A DNA stretch of 64,000 nucleotides, taken from assembly GCA_001794055.1 (NCBI GenBank), contig MGJB01000015.1:31592-95591 (forward strand). Direction: 5' to 3'. A program made the translations under genes and the position numbers. The notes beneath the pieces are model-generated. The model had not been told where the DNA came from. It did no database searches and saw only the letters and a list, made by a program, of their open reading frames with translations. The first letter of the stretch is position 1; each line of letters begins with the position of its first letter. This DNA comes from Candidatus Yanofskybacteria bacterium RIFCSPHIGHO2_01_FULL_41_26. Its GTDB lineage: Bacteria > Patescibacteria > Paceibacteria > 2-02-FULL-40-12 > GWA2-44-9. Below, piece by piece: positions 1-8,857 of this stretch.

Positions 1-1367
1 TGGCCAGCCAGAATCCTTCCTTTTTCCGAGTCATAAGGAAGACCTAAAACCATTAAGGTTGCTCCAAGATTTGCGTAGCCTAGACCAAGTTGTCGAAAAT
101 TTCTAGAATTTTCACCTATCTTTTCTGTTGGATACGAGGCGTTGTCTACAATTATATCCTGAGCGGTAATCATTACATCAACCGCCTTTCGAAACAATTC
201 AACATCAAATTTTCCGCCCATTTTCAAAAATTTAACCAAATTCAAAGAAGCCAGGTTACAAGCGCTATTATCCAAATGCATATATTCACTACACGGATTG
301 GAAGCGTTTATTCTTCCCGTATTAGGGCAAGTGTGCCATTCATTAATAGTAGTATCATACTGCATGCCCGGATCAGCACTATGCCAGGCCGCATCGGCAA
401 TCCAGTCCATCAATTCTCTTGCTTTTATAGTTTCCACAATTCCACCGGTAGTAACGCCGATTAAGTTCCAATAGCCATCAGCTTGCACCGCTCTCATGAA
501 TTCATCATTCACCCTGACTGAGTTATTGGCGTTCTGATATGGCAACAATGTGTAGGGATCAAAAATGTCAGCAGTAATTGAATCTTTAATTCCGCTGCTG
601 ATAAGCGCTTTGGTCATATCCTCAATTATTTTTTTGCAATAAACAAAATTCTTTATATCTGGGTGATCGGCATTCAAAACAACCATCTTAGCTGCCCGCC
701 GAGTAGTCCCGCCAGAACGAATCGAATTAGCAACTCCATCGGCCCCTTTCATAAATGAAACCGGACCGGATGAATAACCACCTTTTGACAAAGGCTCCTT
801 GGATGAACGGAGCTTGGAAAGATTTGTACCGGCGCCAGAACCATATTTGAATATCCAACCCTCATCACGATACCAGTCAAGAATTGATTGCATGTTGTCT
901 TCTACGGCCAAAATAAAACAAGCTGAACACTGAGGACGTTCATGAACGCCGACATTAAACCAAATTGGACTGTTAAAGGCCGCATATTGATTTATCAATA
1001 TCCAAGTCAGATCTAAAATAAAGTTTTCACAATCTTCAGATGAAGCAAAATAATCGTCTTTGAGTCCCCAGTAGCCGATCGTCTTTGCCACTCGGTCAAT
1101 CATCTGTTTGGCGCTGTACTCTCTATCTTGAGTGCCAAGTTGACCTCTGAAATATTTAGAAGCGACAATATCCGTGGCCGTCTGACTCCAAAAACTTGGA
1201 ACCTCAACGTCTTTCTGTTCAAAAACAACCGTTCCGTCACCTTTAGTGATCTTGGCCGTTCTTGTTTCCCAAATAATTTCGTCATACGGATGTTTGGAAC
1301 CAAAAAAACGAGGCCACTTAAGACCGCGTTCAGCTAAACCATTGTCAGTAAATAAATTTTCTTCCAT
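1..1367 (-). CDS. nrdJ: Adenosylcobalamin-dependent (class II) ribonucleotide reductase, 5' part
   Basis: Reduces ribonucleotides to deoxyribonucleotides for DNA synthesis, using a cobalamin radical and no oxygen. About 455 codons are visible; the 3' end lies beyond base 1. Translation on the minus strand from ATG at 1367 begins MEENLFTDNGLAERGLKW. It contains FNVGVHERPQCSACF, with the active-site cysteine region, the glycine-rich KYGSGAGTNLSKLRSSKEP stretch and the family signature NPCSEYMHLDNSACNLASLN. This pattern fits class II enzymes rather than NrdA. No ATP-cone precedes the catalytic domain. A long inverted repeat lies upstream, so the gene probably has its own promoter. Class is recognised from motifs only. 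Confidence 0.9.
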   Translation of the reverse strand, partial: MEENLFTDNGLAERGLKWPRFFGSKHPYDEIIWETRTAKITKGDGTVVFEQKDVEVPSFWSQTATDIVASKYFRGQLGTQDREYSAKQMIDRVAKTIGYWGLKDDYFASSEDCENFILDLTWILINQYAAFNSPIWFNVGVHERPQCSACFILAVEDNMQSILDWYRDEGWIFKYGSGAGTNLSKLRSSKEPLSKGGYSSGPVSFMKGADGVANSIRSGGTTRRAAKMVVLNADHPDIKNFVYCKKIIEDMTKALISSGIKDSITADIFDPYTLLPYQNANNSVRVNDEFMRAVQADGYWNLIGVTTGGIVETIKARELMDWIADAAWHSADPGMQYDTTINEWHTCPNTGRINASNPCSEYMHLDNSACNLASLNLVKFLKMGGKFDVELFRKAVDVMITAQDIIVDNASYPTEKIGENSRNFRQLGLGYANLGATLMVLGLPYDSEKGRILAG

Positions 1368-1445
1368 GTATGTTCCACTATAGAAATTTATTCTATCTTT
1401 TTCAACCCCCAAAAAAAGTTGATAAGTTGCGAAAACAAACAGACT

Positions 1446-1661
1446 CGCTCCGCCCTACACCTTATTTCAGCCCGTTACGATTGCTCCAGCGGCAATCTCC
1501 ACTTGTCCTCACGACGGCGGGTTCTTCTGTCGTCTCATACTGTGCTTAGATTATCATATTCACATGACGGAAAGCCTGAACCTTGAATAAATTTTATAAC
1601 CTACTCCTTCAGAACACCAAGCCCGCCTGTTGCGGGTCTGAAATAAGATGCCGGGCTGCGC
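1446..1661. repeat. Long inverted repeat element between nrdJ and the GrpB-like gene
   Basis: The outer arms at 1446-1474 and 1633-1661 are imperfect reverse complements of about 29 bases; both contain CTTATTTCAG or its complement. Smaller hairpins lie inside, for example GATTGC/GCAATC near 1479-1497. No open frame is convincing. One arm resembles 31854-31883 beside lepA. It may act as a terminator or a REP-like element; this is inference. Confidence 0.6.
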
Positions 1662-1665
1662 TTAA

Positions 1666-2184
1666 CTAAATACTATTTTCTTTGAGTGCTTTCTCTATGA
1701 TTTTATTAATAAATTCTGTTTTGCCTGAATTGTATTTATCAAAATCATCTACAAACTCCTCTGCCAGTCGTATTTTAAGTTCTTCATAATTTTTTCTAGC
1801 CTCGGAATTATTTCTTAGATAATCTCTAAACAATATGTGGTCGCGCCAATATATACTGGTAGGTTCAGTAAGAGACAGATGATACCAAAGATTCGGAGTT
1901 CTTTTTTGGAAGAACTTTCTGTCTGGAGTTTGTTGTTCAAGCTCCGGTGCATATTTATATTCCAAAGTTTCCAGAGATTCTATATATTTTTTAACAGCAT
2001 TCAAATTATTAACAGCAGCCATCATATCTATAACCGGTTTTGAATCTAATCCCGGTATGGCAGTGCTCCCCATATGCTCTATTCTCAAATCTCCAATTAC
2101 AGAAATAATTTTCTGTTTTTCTTCTTCAAATAACCTTGGCCAATCTTTAGAGTATTTATCCAGTTTAATTGTCTTGAGTCCCAT
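1666..2184 (-). CDS. GrpB/UPF0157 family nucleotidyltransferase-like protein
   Basis: A 172-residue protein that matches the GrpB/UPF0157 family, whose fold is nucleotidyltransferase-like and whose substrate is generally unknown. The hallmark IEHMGSTAIPGLDSKPVIDM lies at about residues 35-54, with GS and the D of PVIDM in the expected active-site positions. Family members are usually 160-190 residues, so it is full length. The gene stands alone between two long inverted repeats. Family call is firm; function is not. Confidence 0.85.
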   Translation of the reverse strand: MGLKTIKLDKYSKDWPRLFEEEKQKIISVIGDLRIEHMGSTAIPGLDSKPVIDMMAAVNNLNAVKKYIESLETLEYKYAPELEQQTPDRKFFQKRTPNLWYHLSLTEPTSIYWRDHILFRDYLRNNSEARKNYEELKIRLAEEFVDDFDKYNSGKTEFINKIIEKALKENSI

Positions 2185-2308
2185 TAATGTATCTTATATT
2201 TCCTATCCCTGAAAGTCTATAGAATACTTAATTGATGTTCAAAACCGAGCTTTGAACATTCTATTTAAAAACTCACTGCGTTTTCCAAGTTTGAGACAAA
2301 AGCGAAAA

Positions 2309-2498
2309 CCATAACACTTTTTACATACCCGCAGGCGAGTCATGAACTGAAAGACGGACAACAAAGAGTCCGAAGTAATAGGTCAAACGTCGAGTGAAAC
2401 GAGGAGGCAAGTGCGGGTTACCTGTTATTTTGGTAACTCTTTACAGACATCTTGAGGTGAATGACGAAGACGAGGACTGGATGGAAAAAGTGTTATGG
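2309..2498. repeat. Long inverted repeat element downstream of ftsZ
   Basis: CCATAACACTTTTTAC at 2309-2324 pairs with GGAAAAAGTGTTATGG at 2483-2498. A second pair, ACCCGCA near 2327 and TGCGGGT near 2410, lies inside. The 2185-2508 gap holds no supported gene. The element begins 11 bases past the ftsZ stop and could end the ftsA-ftsZ transcript. Confidence 0.55.
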
Positions 2499-2508
2499 CT
2501 GAAGTGAC

Positions 2509-3663
2509 TTATTTATTCATCTTTCTTCGAATGAAAGCCGGAATATCAAATTCTTCGTCATTCACCGAAGAATCTACGAGTTCTTTGACTGCGGGTGTGC
2601 CGTTAATTTGGGAACTGGGTTTTCTGGAAACATTATCAAACATATTTTGCATGTTTGGTTTTCCTACCATTCCGTTCATTGGTAATTTGGGAGCATTTGG
2701 ATAGCCGTTATTAAATCCTGTCGCCACAACAGTAACTTTCAATTCGCCTTTTTTGAGTTTGTCATCTATGACCGCCCCAAAAATTACCCTGGCATCAGGA
2801 TCAATGTGTTCGGTTATTATTCTAGCAGCTTCATTTATTTCAGCCATCGCCATATCAGTCCCCCCGGATACATTGAATAATACTCCGCGAGCCCCATCTA
2901 TCGAAACCTCGAGCAGCGGAGAATTGATCGCCATCTTGGCAGCTTCTATCGCTCTATCCTCCCCGATTGATTTACCTATGCCCATAAGCGCCGAGCCAGA
3001 ACTGGCCATGATCGTTTTAACGTCGGCAAAATCAACATTGATTATCCCCGGGATAGTTATCAGATCGGAAATACCCTGAACGCCCTGCCTCAAAACATCA
3101 TCTACTATCCCGAACGATTCCAGTAAAGGAGTTTTTCTGTCTATAACCGACAAGAGCCGATCGTTAGGAATGGTGATTAAAGCATCCACTTTTTCCCTCA
3201 AAATATTCCACCCATCTTCGGCTATTCTTGATCTTTGGGGCCCTTCAAAACTGAAAGGTTTGGTCACAACGGCTACTGTTAGCGCTCCGACATCTTTTGC
3301 AATATCCGCAACCACCGGCGAAGCTCCCGTTCCTGTTCCACCACCCATTCCTGCCGTAATAAAAACCATATCGGCACCTTTTAGGGCATTCATTATTTCT
3401 TCTTTCGTGTCTTCGGCAGCTTGCTTGCCTATTTCAGGATTCATTCCCGCGCCAAGACCGCGGGTTAAACTTTTTCCGATGTGGATTTTACTTGTGGCAG
3501 CGCTGTTGTGCAAAGCTTGCGCGTCGGTATTAATAGCAATAAATTCTACGCCATGAATTCTGGCTTCAATCATCCTTGCCAAAGCATTGCAACCTGAACC
3601 GCCTACGCCGACGACTTTAATCCTGGCAAATGTTTCAAACGGAGGTTTAACTATTTGTCCCAT
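2509..3663 (-). CDS. ftsZ: Cell division GTPase FtsZ
   Basis: Tubulin-like GTPase that polymerises into the Z ring at the division site. The 384-residue protein carries the tubulin signature GGGTGTG at residues 107-113 and the T7-loop NVDFAD at 207-212 that completes the GTPase site in the next subunit. A variable linker from about residue 320 leads to the C-terminal peptide FDIPAFIRR, the docking site for FtsA and other partners. It lies 73 bases downstream of ftsA on the same strand, so the two are probably co-transcribed. All key residues are present. Confidence 0.97.
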   Translation of the reverse strand: MGQIVKPPFETFARIKVVGVGGSGCNALARMIEARIHGVEFIAINTDAQALHNSAATSKIHIGKSLTRGLGAGMNPEIGKQAAEDTKEEIMNALKGADMVFITAGMGGGTGTGASPVVADIAKDVGALTVAVVTKPFSFEGPQRSRIAEDGWNILREKVDALITIPNDRLLSVIDRKTPLLESFGIVDDVLRQGVQGISDLITIPGIINVDFADVKTIMASSGSALMGIGKSIGEDRAIEAAKMAINSPLLEVSIDGARGVLFNVSGGTDMAMAEINEAARIITEHIDPDARVIFGAVIDDKLKKGELKVTVVATGFNNGYPNAPKLPMNGMVGKPNMQNMFDNVSRKPSSQINGTPAVKELVDSSVNDEEFDIPAFIRRKMNK

Positions 3664-3736
3664 AATATCTGTGTATTATCATAAATAAAAAAGCCACGCA
3701 AGAGACCGGAGCTTCGCTGTGGATAACTTTGGCCTA

Positions 3737-4984
3737 CTACGGCGAGAAATTTTTTAACCAACTCAATACCTTCTTAAATGAAGCCCCATCGGCAAACTTG
3801 CCGTTTCCACCCTTGGAACCTTTGTTTCCATTAAACTCTTCATCTATTCCCCAGATTATCAGTCCAGCCGCAACAGCAAAAGAGGGGCCATCCAAATTAT
3901 CAACTACTCCCGCCAGATTTAAAGGCTTAGCGATTCTTACGGGCAATCTCAATTTGTCTTTCACCATAGCCGCAAGGCCTGGTAAATTTGCCCCTCCTCC
4001 GGATAAAACAACTCCGGCCGGAAGCATTCCTTTGGAAATCTTCTTTAATTCATTAGTCACCATTTCCAATAACTCTTGAGCGCGCGCATCAACAACTCTT
4101 ATTAATTGTTTTCGAGGCAGAATAAAATCTTTTTCCGACATCAATTCAGACAAATCTATATTCCCTCTTTTACGCAAGTCCTCTCCTTCTGAAGTCATTC
4201 CGTGTTCAACCTTTACTCTTTCGGCAACATCCATTGAAGTTCTTAACGCAACAGCCAGATCAGAGGTAATGTGTTTTGAACCAACCGGCAAAATAACACT
4301 GTGAAGCAGATCGGCCTCTTCAAAAACAGTAAGCGTAGAAATGCCTCCTCCAAAGTCAAGATTCAAAACTCCATATTCTTTTTGGTTTTTATCCAAAACC
4401 GCAAGAGACGAGGCCAAAGGAGCAAAAACCAATCCGGCCACTTCTATATTATTTTCATTTACACACTTAGCGACATTTCTTAAATAAGGAGAAAGCCCAT
4501 CAATTATAAAAACCTCTGCCTCGAGGCGAACACCTTTCATCCCCAATGGATTTTTAACATATTCAGTTCCATCTACTATATAGTTGCGCGGTATAACATG
4601 AATTATCTCTCTGTTAGCCGGCAAACTCACAACCGATGCCGCTTGTAAAACTCTGTCAATGTCATTCTGCGATATTTCCCCATCAATCCGTGAAACGGCA
4701 ATAACTCCTCGGGATATTTGATTTTTGATATGAAGCCCGTTCACGGCAAGATAAGCTCTCCTGATCTTGGCGCCGGCCATCGCTTCGGCTCTCTGGACAG
4801 CCGCTTGAACATTGTTAATTGTTTCCTCCATATCAACTACCATGCCCCGCCTTAAACCATTTGAAATGGCACTGCCAATTCCTAAAATCTCGGTCGCCAA
4901 AGTATCGCGGTCTATTTTTGCGACTACTACTTTGATTTGCGAGTTTCCTATGTCAATTCCGGAGATTATATATGGTCTTGCCAT
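3737..4984 (-). CDS. ftsA: Cell division protein FtsA
   Basis: Actin-like ATPase that anchors FtsZ filaments to the membrane. The 415-residue protein starts with the phosphate-1 loop SGIDIGNSQIKVVV at about residues 8-21, has LDFGGGISTLTVF as the second phosphate loop near residue 209, and LSGGGANLPG as the adenosine motif near 328. The C-terminal SFKKVLSWLKNFSP fits the amphipathic membrane-targeting helix of the family. The start overlaps the end of ybeY by 19 bases, which suggests translational coupling. Length is normal. Confidence 0.96.
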   Translation of the reverse strand: MARPYIISGIDIGNSQIKVVVAKIDRDTLATEILGIGSAISNGLRRGMVVDMEETINNVQAAVQRAEAMAGAKIRRAYLAVNGLHIKNQISRGVIAVSRIDGEISQNDIDRVLQAASVVSLPANREIIHVIPRNYIVDGTEYVKNPLGMKGVRLEAEVFIIDGLSPYLRNVAKCVNENNIEVAGLVFAPLASSLAVLDKNQKEYGVLNLDFGGGISTLTVFEEADLLHSVILPVGSKHITSDLAVALRTSMDVAERVKVEHGMTSEGEDLRKRGNIDLSELMSEKDFILPRKQLIRVVDARAQELLEMVTNELKKISKGMLPAGVVLSGGGANLPGLAAMVKDKLRLPVRIAKPLNLAGVVDNLDGPSFAVAAGLIIWGIDEEFNGNKGSKGGNGKFADGASFKKVLSWLKNFSP

Positions 4985-5418
4985 TTTTCTAAAATTTTAT
5001 TTTCCAAATCGAACATTTTTTTCTTGTCACTGATGGATTTCTCATGATCATAGCCCAATAAATGTAAGAATCCATGTATTGTCAGCCGTACCAATTCTTT
5101 TTTCAAACTAATATTTTGTCTTTCCGCTTCCTTAACTGCAAAAGGCAGACAAATAAATATGTCCCCTAAAGGAAGTATACCATATTTTTTAAATCGCGAC
5201 TCTTCCAGCGGAAAAGACAACACATCAGTAACTTCATTTTTACCCCGATATTGCTTATTGAGTTTTTTTATCTTCACTTCTCCCACCAAATTAAGACTCA
5301 TCTCCACATTTTTGTCTTTTATTCTAACTTCTTTGATTCCCGTACTCAAAATCTCACTAAAAAACCTATCGCCGGGAGATTTGTCTGATGTATTGTTTTT
5401 GAAAACTAAATCTAACAT
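4966..5418 (-). CDS. ybeY: Endoribonuclease YbeY
   Basis: Metal-dependent RNase involved in 16S rRNA 3'-end maturation and ribosome quality control. The zinc motif HGFLHLLGYDH at about residues 114-124 supplies the three histidines of the UPF0054 family. NEVTDVLSFPLEE is the second conserved segment, near residues 60-72. At 150 residues it is typical length. It overlaps ftsA and heads the ybeY-ftsA-ftsZ unit, immediately downstream of a bidirectional terminator at 5439-5478. Confidence 0.95.
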   Translation of the reverse strand: MLDLVFKNNTSDKSPGDRFFSEILSTGIKEVRIKDKNVEMSLNLVGEVKIKKLNKQYRGKNEVTDVLSFPLEESRFKKYGILPLGDIFICLPFAVKEAERQNISLKKELVRLTIHGFLHLLGYDHEKSISDKKKMFDLENKILEKWQDHI

Positions 5419-5438
5419 CAGGAAGATTTTATCACACT

Positions 5439-5478
5439 AAATAAAAAATCACCACAGACATGGCGATTTTTTATTTAG
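5439..5478. terminator. Rho-independent terminator after yqeY
   Basis: AAATAAAAAATC at 5439-5450 pairs with GATTTTTTATTT at 5464-5475 through a CC/GG core, giving a hairpin with T-runs on both strands. It starts one base beyond the yqeY stop and lies upstream of ybeY, so it separates the rpsU-yqeY and ybeY-ftsA-ftsZ units. Confidence 0.75.
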
Positions 5479-5922
5479 TTATTTAGATAATTCTTCTTTC
5501 ACTATCCGACTAACTATTTGACCGTCGGCTTTGCCTTTTACCTTGACCATTACTGCTCCGATTAGCTTGCCCATTTCTTTAACATCTTTCACGCTCATGT
5601 CGGCAATTGTTTTCTTGACCTCACTTCTTACATTTTCTTCCGACATTTGCTCCGGCATATAAGCCATTAACATTTCGGCTTCTTTTCTTTCTCCTTCGGC
5701 AAGCTCTGGTCGTCCGCCTTTTTCATATTGTTCTGTGGCATCTTTTCTTTTTTTTATCTCCGACGCAATAACCGCCACCACATCATCGTCGTTAAGCTCG
5801 CTTCTTTTTTCAATCTCTTTATTTTTAACCGCAGACAAAACCATACCCAGTAAAGTTCTTTTCTGAGAATTACCGCTCTTTAAAGCATCCTTCATTTCCT
5901 GTTGGATTTTTTCTTTTAACAT
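5479..5922 (-). CDS. GatB/YqeY domain protein
   Basis: A 147-residue stand-alone YqeY protein, related to the tail domain of GatB in the tRNA amidotransferase. Its start KEKIQQEMKDALKSGNSQKRTLLGMVLSAVKN and the later KRKDATEQYEKGGRPELAEGE and GKLIGAVM are typical of the family. The proposed role is an accessory in tRNA-dependent amidation, but the cellular function is not settled. It follows rpsU with one base between them, a linkage known from many bacteria. Confidence 0.9.
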   Translation of the reverse strand: MLKEKIQQEMKDALKSGNSQKRTLLGMVLSAVKNKEIEKRSELNDDDVVAVIASEIKKRKDATEQYEKGGRPELAEGERKEAEMLMAYMPEQMSEENVRSEVKKTIADMSVKDVKEMGKLIGAVMVKVKGKADGQIVSRIVKEELSK

Positions 5923-5923
5923 T

Positions 5924-6190
5924 TTATAGATCTAATTTTTGTTTCATTTTGCGTTTCTCTTCTTCAAAGGTATCTTCATCGTATTTGCCTAATTTTTCCA
6001 ATTTCCTTCTTAGCTCGCTTAGATGCAAACCCATGATAGCAGCATTTTTTTCTTTTCTTTCGGTTTGTTTCTTTTCCCTGTGCTGAGATTTTTTAGCTTT
6101 AATCAAAACTCCGCTTTGCTGAACAAAACGATTAAAACGCCTTAATAAACTGCCCACGCTTTCATTTGGTTTTCTTTTTACTTCAACCAT
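5924..6190 (-). CDS. rpsU: Small ribosomal subunit protein bS21
   Basis: Basic protein of the 30S subunit near the mRNA exit and anti-Shine-Dalgarno region. The 88-residue sequence has the bS21 core VEVKRKPNESVGSLLRRFNR at residues 2-21 and a lysine/arginine-rich tail. E. coli bS21 is 71 residues; this one extends with a charged C-terminal helix, as seen in other CPR proteins. AGGGGAGG stands just upstream of the ATG on the minus strand as a strong ribosome binding site. First gene of rpsU-yqeY. Confidence 0.92.
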   Translation of the reverse strand: MVEVKRKPNESVGSLLRRFNRFVQQSGVLIKAKKSQHREKKQTERKEKNAAIMGLHLSELRRKLEKLGKYDEDTFEEEKRKMKQKLDL

Positions 6191-6276
6191 AATTAACCTC
6201 CCCTCAAATGCTGTATATAGTATACAGTATTTTGTATTCAGTATAAAAATTTATACGAAACACAAGAGACTAAACA

Positions 6277-6624
6277 CTATTTTACGATTTTCGAACCAAG
6301 AGGTTTACCACCCAAAAGATGGATATGAAGATGAGAGACGAGTTTACCGCCATGCTCACCTTCGTTGATAATGAGTCGGTAACCTTTTTCGTGAACGCCT
6401 AATTGTTTTGCAACTTTTTCGGCGACAAGAAGCGCTTGACCTAAAAGTGCCGCATCCTTTTGGTTGAAATCATGAAGAGCTTCATAATGCTTCTTGGGAA
6501 CAACAAGCACGTGCACCGGGGCTTGAGGATTAATATCCCTTATCACCCAAAACTCCTCGTCCTTATAAACAACGTCGGCCTTCAACTCTCCTTTTATGAT
6601 TTTACAGAAGACATCCTGTATCAT
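6277..6624 (-). CDS. HIT family hydrolase (HinT-like)
   Basis: Histidine-triad nucleotide phosphoramidase-type protein of 115 residues. The triad HLHIHLLGG lies near the C-terminus and DVFCKIIKGEL opens the fold, as in HinT. A frame is open upstream to 6696, but that extension is translated from a long inverted repeat and lacks similarity to the fold, so ATG at 6624 (MIQDVFCKII) is chosen. Substrate is probably an adenosine phosphoramidate; this is inferred from the family. Confidence 0.9.
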   Translation of the reverse strand: MIQDVFCKIIKGELKADVVYKDEEFWVIRDINPQAPVHVLVVPKKHYEALHDFNQKDAALLGQALLVAEKVAKQLGVHEKGYRLIINEGEHGGKLVSHLHIHLLGGKPLGSKIVK

Positions 6625-6639
6625 AAGTTTTCGGAGAAA

Positions 6640-6774
6640 TCGTAGAGATAGGGGTTTTGAAACCATCTGCAGGCGAGCGGGCAAGGTGGTCGCCACAGGC
6701 GACCGGGCGAGCCGAAGCCGAACTGGAATTCTCGCCGGGAATTCCAGTGTGTTGAAAAACTCTTATCTCTACGA
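6640..6774. repeat. Long inverted repeat between hisS and the HIT gene
   Basis: TCGTAGAGATAGGGGTTTT at 6640-6658 pairs with AAAAACTCTTATCTCTACGA at 6755-6774. Inside are two hairpins: GGTCGC/GCGACC at 6688-6704 and CTGGAATTC/GAATTCCAG at about 6723-6747. The right arm includes the hisS stop codon, so it may form the hisS transcript end. Confidence 0.65.
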
Positions 6775-8055
6775 CTTCAAACGTTTCTTGACTTCATCCA
6801 CTATCTTTTCCAACGGAATTGTCTCCTGAATTCCCGTATCCATCTCTCTCAAAATTATTGTGTCGTCCAATGCCTCCTTTTGTCCGAATATCAAGGCAAA
6901 TTTAACTTCCAGCCTATTGGCAATCCTCAATTGCGACTTGATGCTGTCGCGACCTAATGAAGATTTGGTGTCAACGCCAGCTTTCCTGAAAGATTCAAAA
7001 AGAAGAATGCTTTTTCTTTTGGCCGCTTCTCCAAGTTGAACTAGAAAAACTTTAGGCTTGGCTTTTATCTCCGGAACGGAAATGTTTTTCTCCTTAAGCT
7101 CAAGAATAATTCTTTCTATACCCGATGCCCATCCTGATGATGGAGTTTTGGAACCGCCTAAAAGTTCAATTAATTTGTCATAACGTCCTCCAGCAACTAA
7201 AGTTGATTGAGCGCCAATATTTTCCTCCGGCAGAATTTCAAATACGGTTCTTGTATAATAGTCCAACCCTCTGACCAAATGTGGATTCAATATATACGGC
7301 ACCTTGGCTTCATCTAAGAACTCCAGAACATGCTTGAAATGCGCATGGCATTCTTCGTCCAAAAAATCAACAAATTGAGGCGTCTCTTTGGAAAGTTCTT
7401 TACATGCCTCCTCTTTGCAATCAAGTAATCGCAAAATATTTTCTTTGAATCTTACCTTGCAGTTGGCGCAAGACTTTTTGAGGCGATTTTTGTAGTAATC
7501 TTTAAGGGTTTTCAAATATGCCGGACGGCAACTCTGGTCGCCAATGCTGTTTATGTGGACATTATAATTCTTCAATCCCAAACTTTCTATAAATTTATAG
7601 GCCAAGAAAATCAACTCTGCATCCACTGCTTCGGAACTGTCGCCAACAGTCTCAACTCCCAACTGAAAAAACTGCCTGTATCTGCCTTTTTGGGGCTGGT
7701 CATGTCTGAACATTGGACTGACATAATAAAGCTTCACGGGATGAGGCTTCACATTCATGCCGTTTTCAAGATACGCCCTCATAACAGCCGCTGTTCCTTC
7801 GGGCCTTAAAGTCAAACTATCTCCTCCTTTGGTTCTTAACGTATACATTTCTTTCTGAACAATATCTGTTGACTCCCCCACTGCGCGAAAAAATAAATCT
7901 GTTGATTCCAAAACTGGTGTCTCAATTTTTTCAAAACCATAAAACTCCAGCAGGTTCTCTGCCTTTTTCAAAACATAGCGCCAATATTTCTGGTCTTCCG
8001 GAAGTATATCCTGCATTCCTTTCGGCGCCTGGATTGTTTTTTCTTTTTTAGACAT
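6769..8055 (-). CDS. hisS: Histidyl-tRNA synthetase
   Basis: Charges tRNA-His with histidine. The 428-residue class II synthetase shows motif 2 around YVSPMFRHDQPQKGRYRQFFQ (about residues 108-128), the histidine-specific RGLDYYTRTVFEI near 263-275 and motif 3 GWASGIERI near 308. The C-terminal anticodon-binding domain starts near KPKVFLVQLG. Length fits the bacterial family. It is transcribed leftward, 19 bases downstream of lepB, and probably shares its promoter. Confidence 0.96.
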   Translation of the reverse strand: MSKKEKTIQAPKGMQDILPEDQKYWRYVLKKAENLLEFYGFEKIETPVLESTDLFFRAVGESTDIVQKEMYTLRTKGGDSLTLRPEGTAAVMRAYLENGMNVKPHPVKLYYVSPMFRHDQPQKGRYRQFFQLGVETVGDSSEAVDAELIFLAYKFIESLGLKNYNVHINSIGDQSCRPAYLKTLKDYYKNRLKKSCANCKVRFKENILRLLDCKEEACKELSKETPQFVDFLDEECHAHFKHVLEFLDEAKVPYILNPHLVRGLDYYTRTVFEILPEENIGAQSTLVAGGRYDKLIELLGGSKTPSSGWASGIERIILELKEKNISVPEIKAKPKVFLVQLGEAAKRKSILLFESFRKAGVDTKSSLGRDSIKSQLRIANRLEVKFALIFGQKEALDDTIILREMDTGIQETIPLEKIVDEVKKRLKS

Positions 8056-8074
8056 TTACAAAAAATCTATGGTT

Positions 8075-8665
8075 TCAATATACTATCGATGGGATCTTAA
8101 TAATTTTTGTAATCGGCCAAGGTCTTAAAAATGCTTTGCCCGTCACGAGTGATCTGTTGACCGGACCCCAGCGTCTTGAATCAGAACTTTGAAGACGATT
8201 GTCGCCCAAAACAAAGTATTCATTATCATCCAATTTAATAACGGGACCGCCAAGGGTTTTCTGTTCCGAGGCCAAGTAATTTTCATTAAGAACAAACCCA
8301 TCCGGTTTGTCTTTGTTGTAAATCGTAACCATATTGTTTTTAACCTCTATGGTTTCATCTGGAAGTCCAATTATTCGTTTTATAAAAAATTGCGATGGGT
8401 CCAGAGGATACCTGAAAACAATCACGTCACCTCTTTCTGGAACTGAGAAACGATAACTTATTTCATTGACTAAAAGATAATCCCCATCTTCAAAGTTCGG
8501 CTCCATAGAAGCCCCCTTAACAAAAAACGGCTGTACCAGATAATACCTGATCGGCAAGATTATAGCAAGCGAAACAACAACGACTTTTATTGTCTCCCAA
8601 ACAAAAGCAAGAATTTCAGATTTTGCGCTGGGAATTTGAGGAATTTGCGGTTCTTCTTCGTTCAT
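8075..8665 (-). CDS. lepB: Signal peptidase I
   Basis: Membrane protease that removes signal peptides from secreted proteins. One N-terminal membrane segment (about residues 22-44) is followed by the catalytic serine in KGASMEPNF and the catalytic lysine in FIKRIIGLPDE. The later box VLGDNRLQSSDSRRWGPV is also conserved. At 196 residues it is a short single-spanning form. It leads a probable lepB-hisS unit. Confidence 0.95.
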   Translation of the reverse strand: MNEEEPQIPQIPSAKSEILAFVWETIKVVVVSLAIILPIRYYLVQPFFVKGASMEPNFEDGDYLLVNEISYRFSVPERGDVIVFRYPLDPSQFFIKRIIGLPDETIEVKNNMVTIYNKDKPDGFVLNENYLASEQKTLGGPVIKLDDNEYFVLGDNRLQSSDSRRWGPVNRSLVTGKAFLRPWPITKIIKIPSIVY

Positions 8666-8709
8666 TTGGTTATTTTAACAGATTTTTCATTGAATTCAAA
8701 TGTTGCTCT

Positions 8710-8808
8710 GGCCTGGGTCATTTATCGGGCACGGCATAAATTCCTGTTGGAATTTTGCCTCGTACTCACTCCGTCGAGTTCCGTAAGTCCCTCCAAACGA
8801 CCCAGGCC
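8710..8808. repeat. Inverted repeat element upstream of lepB
   Basis: GGCCTGGGTC at 8710-8719 is exactly matched by GACCCAGGCC at 8799-8808. AAATTCC/GGAATTT forms an inner hairpin near 8738-8755. It lies in the 8666-8857 gap, which has no supported gene. It could end the transcript of the small membrane protein gene on its right. Confidence 0.55.
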
Positions 8809-8857
8809 TGCGCTTAGTTTTATCAAACAAAAAAGCGGGCGAGATTATCGCACCGCC

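Noticed and set aside
1380..1560. Cobalamin riboswitch upstream of nrdJ
   Set aside because: No B12-box sequence could be found on the minus strand; the region is explained by the inverted repeat.
2753..3556. Plus-strand open frames opposite ftsZ, and similar ones opposite other genes
   Set aside because: They are antisense to well-supported genes and show no family motifs.
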